Shown one piece after another: positions 10,745-20,283 of a DNA stretch of 64,000 nucleotides; position 1 is the stretch's first letter, and each line of letters begins with the position of its first letter. The stretch is from Leptolyngbya sp. Cla-17. Lineage in GTDB: Bacteria; Cyanobacteriota; Cyanobacteriia; Leptolyngbyales; Leptolyngbyaceae. The DNA lies in the NCBI RefSeq assembly GCF_016807185.1, contig NZ_JAEVYN010000001.1, positions 186,001 through 250,000 of the forward strand. The letters are read 5' to 3'. The notes below the pieces were generated by a model that was not told the DNA's origin, ran no database searches, and was given only the letters and a program-made list of their open reading frames with translations. The translations under genes were made by a program, and so were the position numbers.

Positions 10745-10846
10745 GGAGAGTTCCTGGACTAACGCGTTTAGTGAAGTAGGGTAATCGGTCTTCGCAAGAC
10801 ATCAACAGCGCTACTCTAGCAAATGGACAATGGAAGACTCGGATCT

Positions 10847-11608
10847 TTATTCGTTGACTTGAAGCTTAACTGTCATTGATTGAATTTTTTCGGTTAGCCA
10901 GCGCTCAAACAGCTCACCTTGCATGGTTTGCTTAAGTTGAGCGTCTTCTAAAGTAGCGAACAGAAATTGTTCAACGCGAAAAATTGCCCAGTAATTCTCG
11001 ATCGGCAAAGGACCCACTACACTTCCTGGCTCGACCGAATCAAGCGCCGACCTTAGCACATCAGGCATTGTGCCGCGGCTTACAGGTCCCATCATGCCAT
11101 TAGCAACGCGCTCATCTGCCTTGGAGTATTCGCGAGCAAGTTGCTCAAAACTACCGCCTTCAGCAATTTGTGTATGCAGCTCTTCTGCCATCTCTTTGCT
11201 TTCTACAACAATGCGCGATAGCACAATCCGATCAAGCATTAACTTCCGGTCAATAAAATGCTCTTGTAGACGAGGTTCAGTAATCTGAGCCTTTAGCTTT
11301 TCGAGCTTAAAGCTGTTTTTGATCTGACTATGGAATAAATCATAGGTTGTGCCATTACGCACCAACCAATCTTGAAACGTCTGCGCATCGGTCAACTGAT
11401 TTTGCAAACGGAAATCAACCGCTGCCTGCTCTACCATCGCGGAGTTAATCTCTAATCCCTCGCGGGTTTCTAACTCTTGTTCTAAAACATATTGTCGCAA
11501 GACATCTCCAATAAATCCTTGCAATTTTCCGCCTATTTGCAAATAGCGTAGGCATTGCCGCAGCGAAAGGGGCTTTTCGTCAACAATGAGGAGTGCATTT
11601 GCTTCCAT
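10847..11608 (-). CDS. PpiC/parvulin-type peptidylprolyl isomerase
   Basis: A 253-residue protein with an N-terminal SurA-like helical region (about 1-125) and a rotamase domain (about 128-215) containing the parvulin features FEQLAREYS, NGMMGPVSRG and a VGPLP turn. It has no signal peptide, unlike periplasmic SurA or PrsA. In cyanobacteria such prolyl isomerases often precede a HlyB-like exporter, and here it is the first gene of the prolyl isomerase - ABC exporter - giant adhesin series. It may keep the exporter substrate competent for transport, which is inferred from position. ATG start at 11608. Confidence 0.88.
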   Translation of the reverse strand: MEANALLIVDEKPLSLRQCLRYLQIGGKLQGFIGDVLRQYVLEQELETREGLEINSAMVEQAAVDFRLQNQLTDAQTFQDWLVRNGTTYDLFHSQIKNSFKLEKLKAQITEPRLQEHFIDRKLMLDRIVLSRIVVESKEMAEELHTQIAEGGSFEQLAREYSKADERVANGMMGPVSRGTMPDVLRSALDSVEPGSVVGPLPIENYWAIFRVEQFLFATLEDAQLKQTMQGELFERWLTEKIQSMTVKLQVNE

Positions 11609-11986
11609 GAATCTCTAACTCTGAGTAATTTGAAGACTGTCTCGTCTGAAATTATCGCTTCTTCCTGAAGGTTTTTTTCAGATTTTAAGATTTGGTGATG
11701 ACTAAAATAGCAAACAGATAGATGACTGCTGGATTGTAGAATGCTGCAAATCCAAGCCTATTGTGCTGAGAGGAGTGATTGAGAGCTTGAGCAGATAGTC
11801 ACCCTAGAATGCCAGAAGCAGCAATTTGTCTAGGAATGTAACGATCTTGAAATACTTAGAACGCGATCGCATCATTTACTAATCTCAAAATTAAATAGAT
11901 CTGGAATCCGACCGGGGAACCGGGGTTTATGGCATGATCTAAACAGTGATTATGTAATTCAGATAGCAGAAAGGAACTAATCAGTT
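11609..11986. other. Intergenic region between divergent ppiC-like and peroxiredoxin genes
   Basis: 378 bp between divergently transcribed genes, so it must carry both promoters. I see a HIP1-like GCGATCGC at about 11863-11870 and a GC-rich stretch just before an AT-rich segment at 11935-11970 that could hold a peroxiredoxin promoter. No ORF or RNA gene is recognised. Confidence 0.5.
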
Positions 11987-12622
11987 ATGGCTCTCTACCT
12001 CGGCGATACAGTGCCCAACTTCACCCAGCAATCCTCTGAAGGAGAGATTAACTTCTATGACTGGGCAGCAGATAGTTGGGTTGTTCTTTTTTCGCATCCT
12101 GCCGACTATACGCCCGTTTGCACCACTGAGCTTGGCGAAGTTGCTAAACTCAAACCTGAGTTTGATAAGCGGAATGTTAAAGTCATTGCTTTAAGTGTAG
12201 ATGACGCAACCTCTCATGCGGGTTGGATTGGAGACATCAACGAAACTCAAAAAACAACTGTAAATTATCCAATTTTGGCAGATGCGGATAAAAAAGTGTC
12301 AGACCTTTATGACATGATTCATCCCAATGCAAATGCGAAGGTGACTGTTCGTACCGTTTTTGTAATTGACCCTAGCAAGAAGCTAAGGTTGAGCCTGACC
12401 TATCCACCGAGTGCAGGTCGTAACTTTGACGAAATTCTGCGGGTGATTGACTCGCTGCAATTGACCGACAACTACAGTGTGGCGACTCCAGCCAACTGGA
12501 AAGATGGAGATGATGTGGTTGTAGTGCCTACGATTCCTACCGAAGAAGCGAGACAAAAGTTTCCTAAAGGCGTGACTGAAATCAAACCCTACTTGCGAAC
12601 CACTCCTCAACCGAATAAATAG
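11987..12622 (+). CDS. 1-Cys peroxiredoxin (Prx6 type)
   Basis: A 211-residue cytosolic peroxidase that reduces hydrogen peroxide and organic hydroperoxides. The peroxidatic Cys is Cys45 in the motif PADYTPVCTTE. No other cysteine occurs in the protein, which defines the 1-Cys class. The long C-terminal domain ending with KPYLRTT is typical of the Prx6 subfamily. The start ATG at 11987 follows an AAAGGA ribosome-binding site. The gene is monocistronic: the upstream gene is divergent, and a strong hairpin terminator follows at 12665. Confidence 0.95.
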   Translation: MALYLGDTVPNFTQQSSEGEINFYDWAADSWVVLFSHPADYTPVCTTELGEVAKLKPEFDKRNVKVIALSVDDATSHAGWIGDINETQKTTVNYPILADADKKVSDLYDMIHPNANAKVTVRTVFVIDPSKKLRLSLTYPPSAGRNFDEILRVIDSLQLTDNYSVATPANWKDGDDVVVVPTIPTEEARQKFPKGVTEIKPYLRTTPQPNK

Positions 12623-12664
12623 CCGACTACAAAAGTTTCTGCTGGTTATTAAATAACAAGACTG

Positions 12665-12701
12665 AATCAAAAAGGAGGTGGTAATCATCTCCTTTTTGAT
12701 T
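12665..12701. terminator. Bidirectional rho-independent terminator
   Basis: A perfect 13 bp stem (12665-12677 pairs with 12689-12701) around an 11 nt loop. The stem has an A-run on the left arm and a T-run on the right arm, so it can end both the peroxiredoxin transcript and the converging uracil-DNA glycosylase transcript. Confidence 0.85.
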
Positions 12702-12742
12702 GGAGATTAAATTCAGTAGGGAGATCGCTGAAGCCTCCCATC

Positions 12743-13438
12743 CTATTGCCGCAACTCATCTAGCTTGGTGCGCACCGCCTGAACATCTTGCCACATCAGC
12801 CATTTAGGTTGCCCCACCTCCCGCGATTGGTTTCGGAGCAGATATGCCGGATGAAAGATCGGCATATACAAACGACCATCCTGCTCGATCCACTGTCCCC
12901 GCACCTTCGTAATTCCTTGCTTAATGCCCAACAAATTTAATAGAGCAATCTTCCCAGTTAGCAAAATGATTTTGGGATCTACCAACCGAATTTGCTCTAG
13001 TAAATAGCCTTTACAAGCTGCCGCTTCCGCTGGTTTTGGATCGCGGTTTTCCGGTGGACGGCACTTCACTACATTGCAAATAAACACATCTTGATCTCGC
13101 GTTAGCTTGACTGCTGCCAAAATTTTGTCTAGCAGTTCGCCCGATCGCCCTACAAAGGGTCGTCCTGTTGCATCCTCAGTTTGTCCTGGACCTTCTCCCA
13201 CAATCATAATGTCAGCATTCAAATTGCCTTCGCCTACCACCGCATTTGTGCGCGTATGACCCAACTCACAGCGATAACAGCGGTTACAGTGCTGTTTCAT
13301 CGCATCCATCGTGGCATAGGTTCCTACAGGAATGAAAATTTTAGAATCCGTAGGAATTTGCTCTGGGTCAATCAGTGGTGGAGATGCATCTGGGATGCTG
13401 GATAAGTTGAATAGATCGATTTGGTTTTCGGCAGTCAT
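12743..13438 (-). CDS. Family 4 uracil-DNA glycosylase (Fe-S)
   Basis: A 231-residue base-excision repair enzyme that removes uracil from DNA. Motif 1 is GEGPGQTEDATGRPFVG (residues 81-97) and motif 3 is IFHPAYLLRN near the C-terminus. The 4Fe-4S ligands of family 4 are present: Cys54-x2-Cys57, Cys126 in VVKCRPP, and Cys142. The roughly 45-residue N-terminal extension before the first Cys pair is longer than in thermophile enzymes but common in cyanobacteria. The ATG at 13438 is used. It converges with the peroxiredoxin gene. Confidence 0.93.
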   Translation of the reverse strand: MTAENQIDLFNLSSIPDASPPLIDPEQIPTDSKIFIPVGTYATMDAMKQHCNRCYRCELGHTRTNAVVGEGNLNADIMIVGEGPGQTEDATGRPFVGRSGELLDKILAAVKLTRDQDVFICNVVKCRPPENRDPKPAEAAACKGYLLEQIRLVDPKIILLTGKIALLNLLGIKQGITKVRGQWIEQDGRLYMPIFHPAYLLRNQSREVGQPKWLMWQDVQAVRTKLDELRQ

Positions 13439-13594
13439 GACGGTGGGAAAATGATTTGATACCTTTGGGCTAGCGTATGACAGGTCTGAGGATTTTTCTA
13501 GTGTCAGTCGGCAGATTCAAACAAACTCAGGCATGATGAAGAAAATCCCCTAATCCCACTATTTGGTTTTTTGGGGAAGATTGCTGGAGTTACT

Positions 13595-14296
13595 ATGTCT
13601 TTTAATTCACCGCCTCCAAGCTCAGATTCGACGGTTTTTGCAAATCGGTTAGAGGCAGGTGAGCGTTTAGCCCAAGCGGTTTTAGCTGTAGTCGAAGCTC
13701 GCGCTTCAACCCGCGATCGCGCAACTGAAGCACTCAGTCGGTTTGTGGTCTATGCATTGCCAAGGGGTGGTATTGCGGTGGCGGCTCCGATTGCCCGAGC
13801 GCTGCATTGCTCATTGGATGTGATCGTAGCAAAGAAGATTACTCGCCCTGAAAATCCAGAATTAGCGCTTGGTGCTGCTACATCAAACGGGCATGTTTTA
13901 TGGTTAACCCAAAGACAATCACTTTCCTCCGATTTTGATGAATTGATGTTGCAGCAAACACGGGAGCGTGCCCAATCTCAATGGCAACAATTAGCACCAT
14001 TTAGTCCTCAGGTCGATCCATCGGGGGCGATCACGCTAATTGTAGATGACGGGATCGCTACAGGAATGACAATGGCAGTTGCAGCCCAATCTCTGCGTGC
14101 CAAGAAACCTGCCGAGATTTGGATCTGCGTTCCTGTGGCACCACCAGAGATTTTGCCCCAGCTGCAAACTTGGAGCGATCGCGTGATCGTGTTGGCAACT
14201 CCTCATCCTTTTCAAAGTGTGAGCCGATTTTATAAAGAGTTTCCTCAAGTAGAGATGGAGGAGGCGATCGAGTGTTTGAGAAAAGTCGTCCTCTAA
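13595..14296 (+). CDS. Phosphoribosyltransferase-family protein
   Basis: About 233 residues, with the PRPP-binding loop LIVDDGIATGMTM and an upstream ALPRGGIAVAAPIA segment followed by DVIVAKKI, as in the stand-alone type I phosphoribosyltransferase proteins of unknown substrate. The ATG at 13595 is chosen because GGAG lies six bases before it. A TTG 24 bp upstream is also in frame. Substrate unknown. It is probably co-oriented with the small membrane protein that begins 71 bp downstream. Confidence 0.85.
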   Translation: MSFNSPPPSSDSTVFANRLEAGERLAQAVLAVVEARASTRDRATEALSRFVVYALPRGGIAVAAPIARALHCSLDVIVAKKITRPENPELALGAATSNGHVLWLTQRQSLSSDFDELMLQQTRERAQSQWQQLAPFSPQVDPSGAITLIVDDGIATGMTMAVAAQSLRAKKPAEIWICVPVAPPEILPQLQTWSDRVIVLATPHPFQSVSRFYKEFPQVEMEEAIECLRKVVL

Positions 14297-14367
14297 CACT
14301 TGTATTTTGGATCTAGCTAATTTTTGCCGCCTGCATTATCCTACGGGTAGTTTTAGGATAAGTTTGC

Positions 14368-14673
14368 ATGAGACGATGGCGTGCTTGGTGGCATGGGCTG
14401 GAGATCACCAGCCAATACAATCCTCCTCAACTGGTGGAAGCGGCTATGTTGGCGCTATCGCTGACACTGTGTGCTGCATGGTGGATTTGGCAAGATTGGC
14501 AGTATTTGACCCTATGCCTCAGCTACCTTTTTGGCGCGATCTCGTCTATTCTGGTGCGCGAGTGGATTGTGCCTTCACCTTACACAAAGCGGGTTCGCCT
14601 CACTGCAATCGTATGTTTTTCAGTACTGGCGTCCGCAACAGGATTCTATTTTTTACAAGCCCATTTGGTTTAG
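14368..14673 (+). CDS. Small membrane protein of unknown function
   Basis: A 101-residue protein with three hydrophobic stretches (about residues 24-42, 46-62 and 77-97) and basic residues at the N-terminus. The ATG at 14368 follows an AGGATAAG ribosome-binding region. An overlapping frame of 148 codons lacks membrane or domain character and is judged a shadow. I do not recognise the family. Confidence 0.6.
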   Translation: MRRWRAWWHGLEITSQYNPPQLVEAAMLALSLTLCAAWWIWQDWQYLTLCLSYLFGAISSILVREWIVPSPYTKRVRLTAIVCFSVLASATGFYFLQAHLV

Positions 14674-14862
14674 CGAACGACTTCGTCGCGCGAAGCGCTA
14701 TCACCCAAGCTCATTCTTTGGTGGTAATCCTAAAATACATGAACCGATCCTGACGAGCTGTAAACCCAATGAAAGGGATGAGAGATGCTGAGGCAGCCTT
14801 GGAACGAAAAACGAGCCTAGCCGTCTCAAGATCCCAATACAGTTGCACTTTATCTCAGTTCT

Positions 14863-15711
14863 ATGTTGCCAAAAAATATAAATATTCGGAGCCTCCTTTT
14901 ACCGATGCTGATGGTGGGTTTGGCTTCTGCAATTAGCTCAATCTCTGCGGTGAAGGCAGAATTGACTCAGGCTAAACCGTCAGCCAACGATCAAGTGAAT
15001 AAGGGCGCGGTTGCGCCAAATCCAATTTCAACCTCTGCGCCGACGGCTGCGATCGAATCCGTTGATTTTTCTGCGCCCTCTCAACGCACCCTGCAAAAAA
15101 ACGCTGGTTTTTCAACAGATGGACGCTACTACCTATATTTAGAAAGCTGGCGAGATTTGGGAGCCGGAATTCCCAAATCTGCGCTGCAAGTAATAGATGT
15201 GGCAAAGAATGCGTGTGTTGAGACAGGCTGCATTGAAACCCAATATGGTGAAGTGGATGCGGGATTAAGTTTGGAAATAGCAGAAAGCAAATTATTGCAA
15301 CAAACTCAAACGCTGCGGAAAGATCTCCAGCTAAAGTCCCCTACGACTGGCACGAATTTGACCATTGAAGCGCGATCACGCACCCCAAACGGCACTGAAA
15401 CAGTCACCGTGAACATGGGAGCAGGCAAACCTGCAATGAAAATTCGGTTACAGCAAACTGCCACGGTTTCGCCGATGTTTGGCGGCACGGCACAAAAAGA
15501 TCAGGCATTTATGCAAATGCAGATGACTTATGGTGCAAAAACAAAAGCGATCAGATCTATGAATGAGCCACAGGCTTGGACCGTTGGTTTTTCTATCAGA
15601 GAAGTGGTACTGTCGCCCAATGGCAAAAATGTGGTGGTGCTGTTAACCTCTACTCAACGCGCCTTTGAAGGAACTTTAGGTAAAACCCTAATCCAGGGGT
15701 TTGAGTTGTAA
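14863..15711 (+). CDS. DUF2259-type predicted secreted protein
   Basis: A 282-residue protein with a signal peptide (positively charged start, hydrophobic residues about 9-28, then AVKAE as a likely cleavage region). The mature part has FSTDGRYYLYLESWRDLG with a later LQVIDVAKN strand, and ends with a VVVLLTSTQRAFEG segment, matching the DUF2259 pattern of a repeated beta-rich extracytoplasmic protein. A low-complexity Pro/Thr/Ser linker joins signal and domain. Probably periplasmic; molecular role unknown. Confidence 0.75.
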   Translation: MLPKNINIRSLLLPMLMVGLASAISSISAVKAELTQAKPSANDQVNKGAVAPNPISTSAPTAAIESVDFSAPSQRTLQKNAGFSTDGRYYLYLESWRDLGAGIPKSALQVIDVAKNACVETGCIETQYGEVDAGLSLEIAESKLLQQTQTLRKDLQLKSPTTGTNLTIEARSRTPNGTETVTVNMGAGKPAMKIRLQQTATVSPMFGGTAQKDQAFMQMQMTYGAKTKAIRSMNEPQAWTVGFSIREVVLSPNGKNVVVLLTSTQRAFEGTLGKTLIQGFEL

Positions 15712-15721
15712 GGATTGAAAG

Positions 15722-16354
15722 TCACTTGTCCGGTTGTCCATCATCCAGGGTGCGCCAAAGATACCAGGAAGCGATCGTCCGGTAAGGCTGCCAGGTTTGC
15801 CCAATCTGTTCCAGAGTCTTTCTATTAGGCAGTTCTGGCAAATTGTAGAGGCGACGCGCCCCTGCTCGAACTCCTAAATCATCGACTGGCAGAACGTCCC
15901 AACGATGCAATCGAAAAATCAACAGCATTTGCACCGTCCAGCGCCCAATACCTTTGATAGGTGTCAGGGTTTGGATAATAGTTTCATCGTCTAACTGCTC
16001 TAAATCTAATAGAGTGGGCAAACCCACTTGCACTTTCTGCGCCAGATCTTTTATGTAAATCACTTTCGGGCGAGAGATTCCAGCACCGCGTAAAACATCA
16101 TCGGGTGTGGCAAGGATACTAGCAGCCGTTGGAAAGGGTTGATCAGGATACAGCGCCAAAAAGCGACGATGAATCGCCCCGGCAGCTTTGCCAGAAAGTT
16201 GCTGATACAAAATCGATCGCGCCAGTGAGGAAAGCAAATCGCCAGTTTGCTGCTGTTGATCAAGCGTACAGGTTCCAATTTGAGCGATCGCGGAGCCAAG
16301 AATAGGATCAGCGCTTTGCAACGCTGCGATCGCGATGGAGTAGTTCATAGTCAA
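15722..16354 (-). CDS. DNA-3-methyladenine glycosylase II (AlkA-like, HhH-GPD)
   Basis: A 210-residue alkyl-base excision glycosylase. The helix-hairpin-helix is LTPIKGIGRWTVQMLLIF and the catalytic Asp is in LPVDDLGVR. An early SILYQQLSGKAA helix is typical of the family. It lacks the N-terminal beta domain of E. coli AlkA, so it belongs to the short archaeal/yeast Mag-like form. It converges with the DUF2259 gene, with only 10 bp between the stop codons, and lies 12 bp downstream of the GH1 gene on the same strand, so it may be co-transcribed with it. Confidence 0.9.
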   Translation of the reverse strand: MTMNYSIAIAALQSADPILGSAIAQIGTCTLDQQQQTGDLLSSLARSILYQQLSGKAAGAIHRRFLALYPDQPFPTAASILATPDDVLRGAGISRPKVIYIKDLAQKVQVGLPTLLDLEQLDDETIIQTLTPIKGIGRWTVQMLLIFRLHRWDVLPVDDLGVRAGARRLYNLPELPNRKTLEQIGQTWQPYRTIASWYLWRTLDDGQPDK

Positions 16355-16366
16355 AACTCTTATGCC

Positions 16367-17935
16367 TTAACCGCTAGGAATTTGAGTTGATAGACTGCCT
16401 TTCATTTCGCGAATCAGCTGAGCATAGGTTTCGGAAGGGCGATCGCCTAAATGATCTTCCACCATGCGATCGCTGCCCTGAGTAAAATCAATGGAAAGTA
16501 GCCCAAATCGCGGTGTATATGATCCCCACTCGTAATTATCGGTTAGCGACCAGTGCATATAGCCCACCATCGGCACTCCTTCTTTAATCAAACGCTCCAC
16601 TTGAAACACATGGGCTTTCAAGAACTCGCTGCGTTGCAATTGGTCACCGCGCCGAGATGCCACGCTGTTATCGGGCTTTCGCCGTAACGCCATGCCATTT
16701 TCTGCGATCAAAATCGGATAATTGCCAATCTCCTCTGCATAAAACTTACAGAAAAAATGCAGTCCTTCGGGCAAACTGCGCCAATCCCACCATTTGCTAG
16801 TGATGCCACTCATCAGCCAGCCACGAAAATCTTTCGTCTCAAACTCAAAATCGGAAAACGATGGCAAGCGAAAAACATGGGCAATGAAGGGATCGTAGTA
16901 ATCAATGCCAATGAAATCAAACACTTGGGTACGGGGTGAGGCTTCCAGTTCTTGCAAAAAGCTACCTAAGTGACGCGCATCAAAATTACGTCGTCCTAAG
17001 CGATTACTAAACCAGTGAGCGAAACGCCCCAATTGGTAAGGCAAATCTCGCCGAAACGAAAGATTCGCGTTTCGCAGGGCTGCTTCCATCCGTTGCGCAT
17101 TCTCATAAACATAGTCTTGTAGGTTGCTAGGATCGATTGATCGCAGCCGTAAACTGAGCAAATCCCAAATTACTTTTTCAGACCAGTAGAGATCACTGCA
17201 ATAGGTGTTCAACGACACGCGGGGAGTCGTCCAGCCTTCTGCTTCGTACAGGTCGTGAATCAGATTATAAGCACGCACATGAGCCGCTAATAAATGGTTA
17301 TAGGCTGGAAATACAGACCCGATACCCAGGATAGAGTCGGTGGGAAACTGCCCACTGAGGTAAGTGTTGGAAACTAGAATATTGGGTTCGTTGAGGGTGA
17401 TATACCAATGGATTGGAGCAAGTTGATGGTGTTCAATTAGGCGATGGTTGATGTGAGCAACCGTAGTTTGCACATATTCTCCAAAGCGATCAATAGTGTC
17501 TTCTGCAAGCCATGCATCCAATCCCAGCCAAGCAGGATGGGTAAAGTGATGCAACGTAATCACAGGTTCTAGTCCATGGCGGCGACAAGCAGCAATTATG
17601 TCTGCATACTCATCTAGCGCCTTGCGATCAAATGGTGGAGTTGAAGATAAAGATAGTTCTGAGGAAGGCTGAATTCGCGCCCATTCTAAACCGAGGCGAA
17701 AGGCAGTTAGCCCCATCTTTTGGCAGGCTTGAAAGTCTTCTTCGTAACGGGTCCAAAATTCTGCTGCTGCACCCGTTTTCATAACGCTACCGCGCTGCTC
17801 AATTAGTGCCCAATTGTTTTTGGGTTCACCTTCGCCGTTGTAGCCGCCTTCAATTTGATAGCCGGAGGTTGCGACTCCCCAAAGAAATGTCTCTGTCTTT
17901 AGAGGGGGAGCGGAAAGTTTGGAATTATTCTGCAT
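16367..17935 (-). CDS. Glycoside hydrolase family 1 (beta-glucosidase-like)
   Basis: A 522-residue (beta/alpha)8-barrel enzyme. It has the GH1 N-terminal signature FLWGVATSGYQIEG, the acid/base Glu183 in TLNEPN, and the nucleophile Glu in LIAENG (about residue 418). There is no signal peptide, so it is cytoplasmic. Its start overlaps the end of the upstream MGDG-synthase-like glycosyltransferase by 11 bp, so the two are translationally coupled. GH1 enzymes hydrolyse or transfer beta-linked glucose or galactose; the plant galactolipid-remodelling enzyme SFR2 is also GH1. The neighbour makes a glycolipid-related substrate plausible, but this is inference. Confidence 0.92.
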   Translation of the reverse strand: MQNNSKLSAPPLKTETFLWGVATSGYQIEGGYNGEGEPKNNWALIEQRGSVMKTGAAAEFWTRYEEDFQACQKMGLTAFRLGLEWARIQPSSELSLSSTPPFDRKALDEYADIIAACRRHGLEPVITLHHFTHPAWLGLDAWLAEDTIDRFGEYVQTTVAHINHRLIEHHQLAPIHWYITLNEPNILVSNTYLSGQFPTDSILGIGSVFPAYNHLLAAHVRAYNLIHDLYEAEGWTTPRVSLNTYCSDLYWSEKVIWDLLSLRLRSIDPSNLQDYVYENAQRMEAALRNANLSFRRDLPYQLGRFAHWFSNRLGRRNFDARHLGSFLQELEASPRTQVFDFIGIDYYDPFIAHVFRLPSFSDFEFETKDFRGWLMSGITSKWWDWRSLPEGLHFFCKFYAEEIGNYPILIAENGMALRRKPDNSVASRRGDQLQRSEFLKAHVFQVERLIKEGVPMVGYMHWSLTDNYEWGSYTPRFGLLSIDFTQGSDRMVEDHLGDRPSETYAQLIREMKGSLSTQIPSG

Positions 17936-19118
17936 GGGCGATCGCGTTTGATTCTAATTCGCTTACTTCTAAAGTCTGCATTACACGACGAGCGTTGAGA
18001 TCGTTCAGGATGTGTTCTGCAATATTGAGTGCTGCCCGTGGTTGCCCTAACTCCAATGCCGACTGATGCATTTCTGCAAGGCGATCGGGACGCTTCAATA
18101 GATATTGCACGGCAGGTGCCACCATCTCTAGCAATCGTAGCTGCACTCCAGCGCCAGCCGCAGCAATCACATCTGCATTTTGCTCCTCTTGCCCTGGAAT
18201 TGGATCCACAATCACCATGGGGGTGCCTCGTGCCAAAATTTCGCTGGTGATTAACCCGCCTGCTTTGGTAACCACCAAATCACTTGCCACTACTAAATCA
18301 TCCACATAATCAATCTGTTCTAGTTTAAGCAATTGTACGTGGGAGCTATCGGTCACCTCTTCCAGCGCTTCCACCAATTTTTCATTTCGGCCTGCAACAA
18401 CAATCAATAGCATAGGCAATGGACTTGCCAGCAAATCGACCACCATTGATTTGACCCGGCGGTGGTTCAAGCCGCCGCCAAATAGTGTGACTACGGGGAT
18501 GTTATTTGGCAAAGAGTGACGCGATCGCGTCTCTTCCTTCGTTTTCGACTCCATAATCTCCAGTTTTACAGGAATCCCCGTCACATGCAGCACTGCCGGA
18601 TTAACGCCCCGCTGAATCAGCAAATTAGCGCTGAGACTGTTGGGTAGAAAATAGCCATGAACGCCGTGATTAATCCAAGTGCTGTGGGCAATTACGTCTG
18701 TTACTACTACATATTGAGGTTTTGCCGTTTGTGCATCTTGCTCCAAAATTTGAAGCAAACGGCTGGGAATTTGCTGAACACACACGATCGCATCCGGATC
18801 AAACTCTTTGAGCAACTGTTCCAAATCAGCAAAAAATGGGCGTTCTAGCTTTGCCCAAGTCAGGTTGCTGTCGAGGGATTTTTCCAAATCGCTGATGTCG
18901 CTGCCTTCATAAAAGGCTCTGTAAAGCTGGGGAGCCTTCTCGCTCAATTGCTTATAGGCTTGCGTCACCGCACTCCGGTAAAGAGAGTTGGCATAGCTCA
19001 ATGCATCTTCGCTACGAACCTCCACCTCGGAAATGCGTTCAAAGGCTGTACAGAGGGCTTTTGCTGCGTTCAGGTGTCCGGCTCCTAAAGAAGCGTGTAG
19101 TATCAAAATTCGCGTCAT
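17925..19118 (-). CDS. MGDG-synthase/GT28-like glycosyltransferase
   Basis: A 397-residue GT-B fold enzyme. The N-terminus RILILHASLGAGHLNAAKAL is the MGDG synthase/processive diacylglycerol glycosyltransferase signature, followed by SPxLYRAFYEGSD-like helices. The C-terminal half has TLFGGGLNHRR, DLVVTKAGGLITSEIL and IPGQEEQNAD, the nucleotide-sugar-binding region of GT28. Cyanobacteria normally make MGDG through a different enzyme (MgdA, GT2, plus an epimerase), so this protein probably glycosylates another lipid or a related acceptor. It is first in an operon with the overlapping GH1 gene. Confidence 0.85.
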   Translation of the reverse strand: MTRILILHASLGAGHLNAAKALCTAFERISEVEVRSEDALSYANSLYRSAVTQAYKQLSEKAPQLYRAFYEGSDISDLEKSLDSNLTWAKLERPFFADLEQLLKEFDPDAIVCVQQIPSRLLQILEQDAQTAKPQYVVVTDVIAHSTWINHGVHGYFLPNSLSANLLIQRGVNPAVLHVTGIPVKLEIMESKTKEETRSRHSLPNNIPVVTLFGGGLNHRRVKSMVVDLLASPLPMLLIVVAGRNEKLVEALEEVTDSSHVQLLKLEQIDYVDDLVVASDLVVTKAGGLITSEILARGTPMVIVDPIPGQEEQNADVIAAAGAGVQLRLLEMVAPAVQYLLKRPDRLAEMHQSALELGQPRAALNIAEHILNDLNARRVMQTLEVSELESNAIAHAE

Positions 19119-19516
19119 AAATTCCCTTGCAGCTTGAGTGTGGGAAAAACAGTTGCCAGCGTTACAGCATCTTTACATGCTCCATTCCTTTTCTCAAGGT
19201 TATTGGGTCACACAATAGGCGGATTTTTTCTAAGCAAATATCTTCAAATGAATGCTTCTAATCAGAGATTATTACAGTAGCGAATTTAGCCGCTGAATGG
19301 TGGGCTGCGATCGCTGTTGCCATAGGGTGAGATAGATTGCAATTAGTTCTGCAACAAAGACATTTTCCAAATTGGCGAGTTCTTGTTCACACTCACATCC
19401 TGCGATTAGCGGCTAATAGCGCAAGGACTTTGCTTCTACCAAACGCTTTCACGAAGAGATTGAACATAGAATCAGTAAACTCGGTCAAAGGCTGAAGGCT
19501 TAAAGTTGAAGTAAAG
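19119..19516. other. Intergenic region upstream of two divergent genes
   Basis: 398 bp between the divergent glycosyltransferase and membrane-protein genes. No ORF, RNA gene or strong repeat is recognised. It must carry both promoters. Confidence 0.5.
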
Positions 19517-20212
19517 ATGTATGTAAAACGGTTTCCTTGGGTGTCTTTAACGTTACTCATTGTTTGCTATGCCAGCTTTGGCTGGTACCTAGCAGGATTG
19601 CCTTCGCCAAAGCCTTCGTGGTTCATTGCGGAATGCTATCAGATGATTGGAGAAACGATGCCTGCCGAGGCGGAGTTTCGGCAGGCATCAACTGTGGGTC
19701 AAGAGCGATCGCGATCTTTAGAATCTGACAACCTTCAATCATCTGAAAAGCCCCCCATAGCAAAATCGCCCCAATCGTCAGATGAAGCTCAACCAGCCAA
19801 TCCTGACTCTAAGGCAACCGCAGAAGCCAAAGTTTCAACATCTCAACCTAAGAACCTGTGCAGCCTTGCGCTTGACCATAATTTATTTAGCGCAGTCCTA
19901 GCAATTAGCTGGATCGTAGTATCGTCAATGGCATTCATGTCGCCTTTAACGAGCTTCAGCGCCTTTATCACCCGTTGGTTTCACTCTGATACTGTGGCAT
20001 TTACTGCAATTTTTTTGTTTGCTGCACTGGCAGCCGTAATCTTTTTTTGGCTCCATGTTTTCATCCAAATCTTGACAATTCTCGCCGCTGAAACACTGGC
20101 TCGAATTGACCTGCAAACAAGAAACGTTAATGGAATACAATCCTTTTGGTTATTAACAGTCGTTTGTCTGATTGGCTTAGGATTTGGTTGGATCAGCAAC
20201 ACGATTTTGTAA
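19517..20212 (+). CDS. Multi-pass membrane protein of unknown function
   Basis: A 231-residue protein with membrane segments at about residues 7-27, 125-147, 163-192 and 208-228. Between the first and second segments is a hydrophilic, Ser/Pro/Glu/Ala-rich loop (about 50-115) without recognisable domains. ATG at 19517. Family not recognised. The region after the stop holds two hairpins, of which the one at 20493-20530 is a good terminator for this transcript. Confidence 0.7.
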   Translation: MYVKRFPWVSLTLLIVCYASFGWYLAGLPSPKPSWFIAECYQMIGETMPAEAEFRQASTVGQERSRSLESDNLQSSEKPPIAKSPQSSDEAQPANPDSKATAEAKVSTSQPKNLCSLALDHNLFSAVLAISWIVVSSMAFMSPLTSFSAFITRWFHSDTVAFTAIFLFAALAAVIFFWLHVFIQILTILAAETLARIDLQTRNVNGIQSFWLLTVVCLIGLGFGWISNTIL

Positions 20213-20283
20213 GGCAATTCAAACGCAAGGCTTTACGTCATCGACAGCACAAGATATTTGCGAGCAAAATTGCTGAAATGACA

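Noticed and set aside
14307..14753. 148-codon plus-strand frame overlapping the small membrane protein
   Set aside because: The overlapping 101-codon frame has coherent membrane helices and a better ribosome-binding site; this one has neither.
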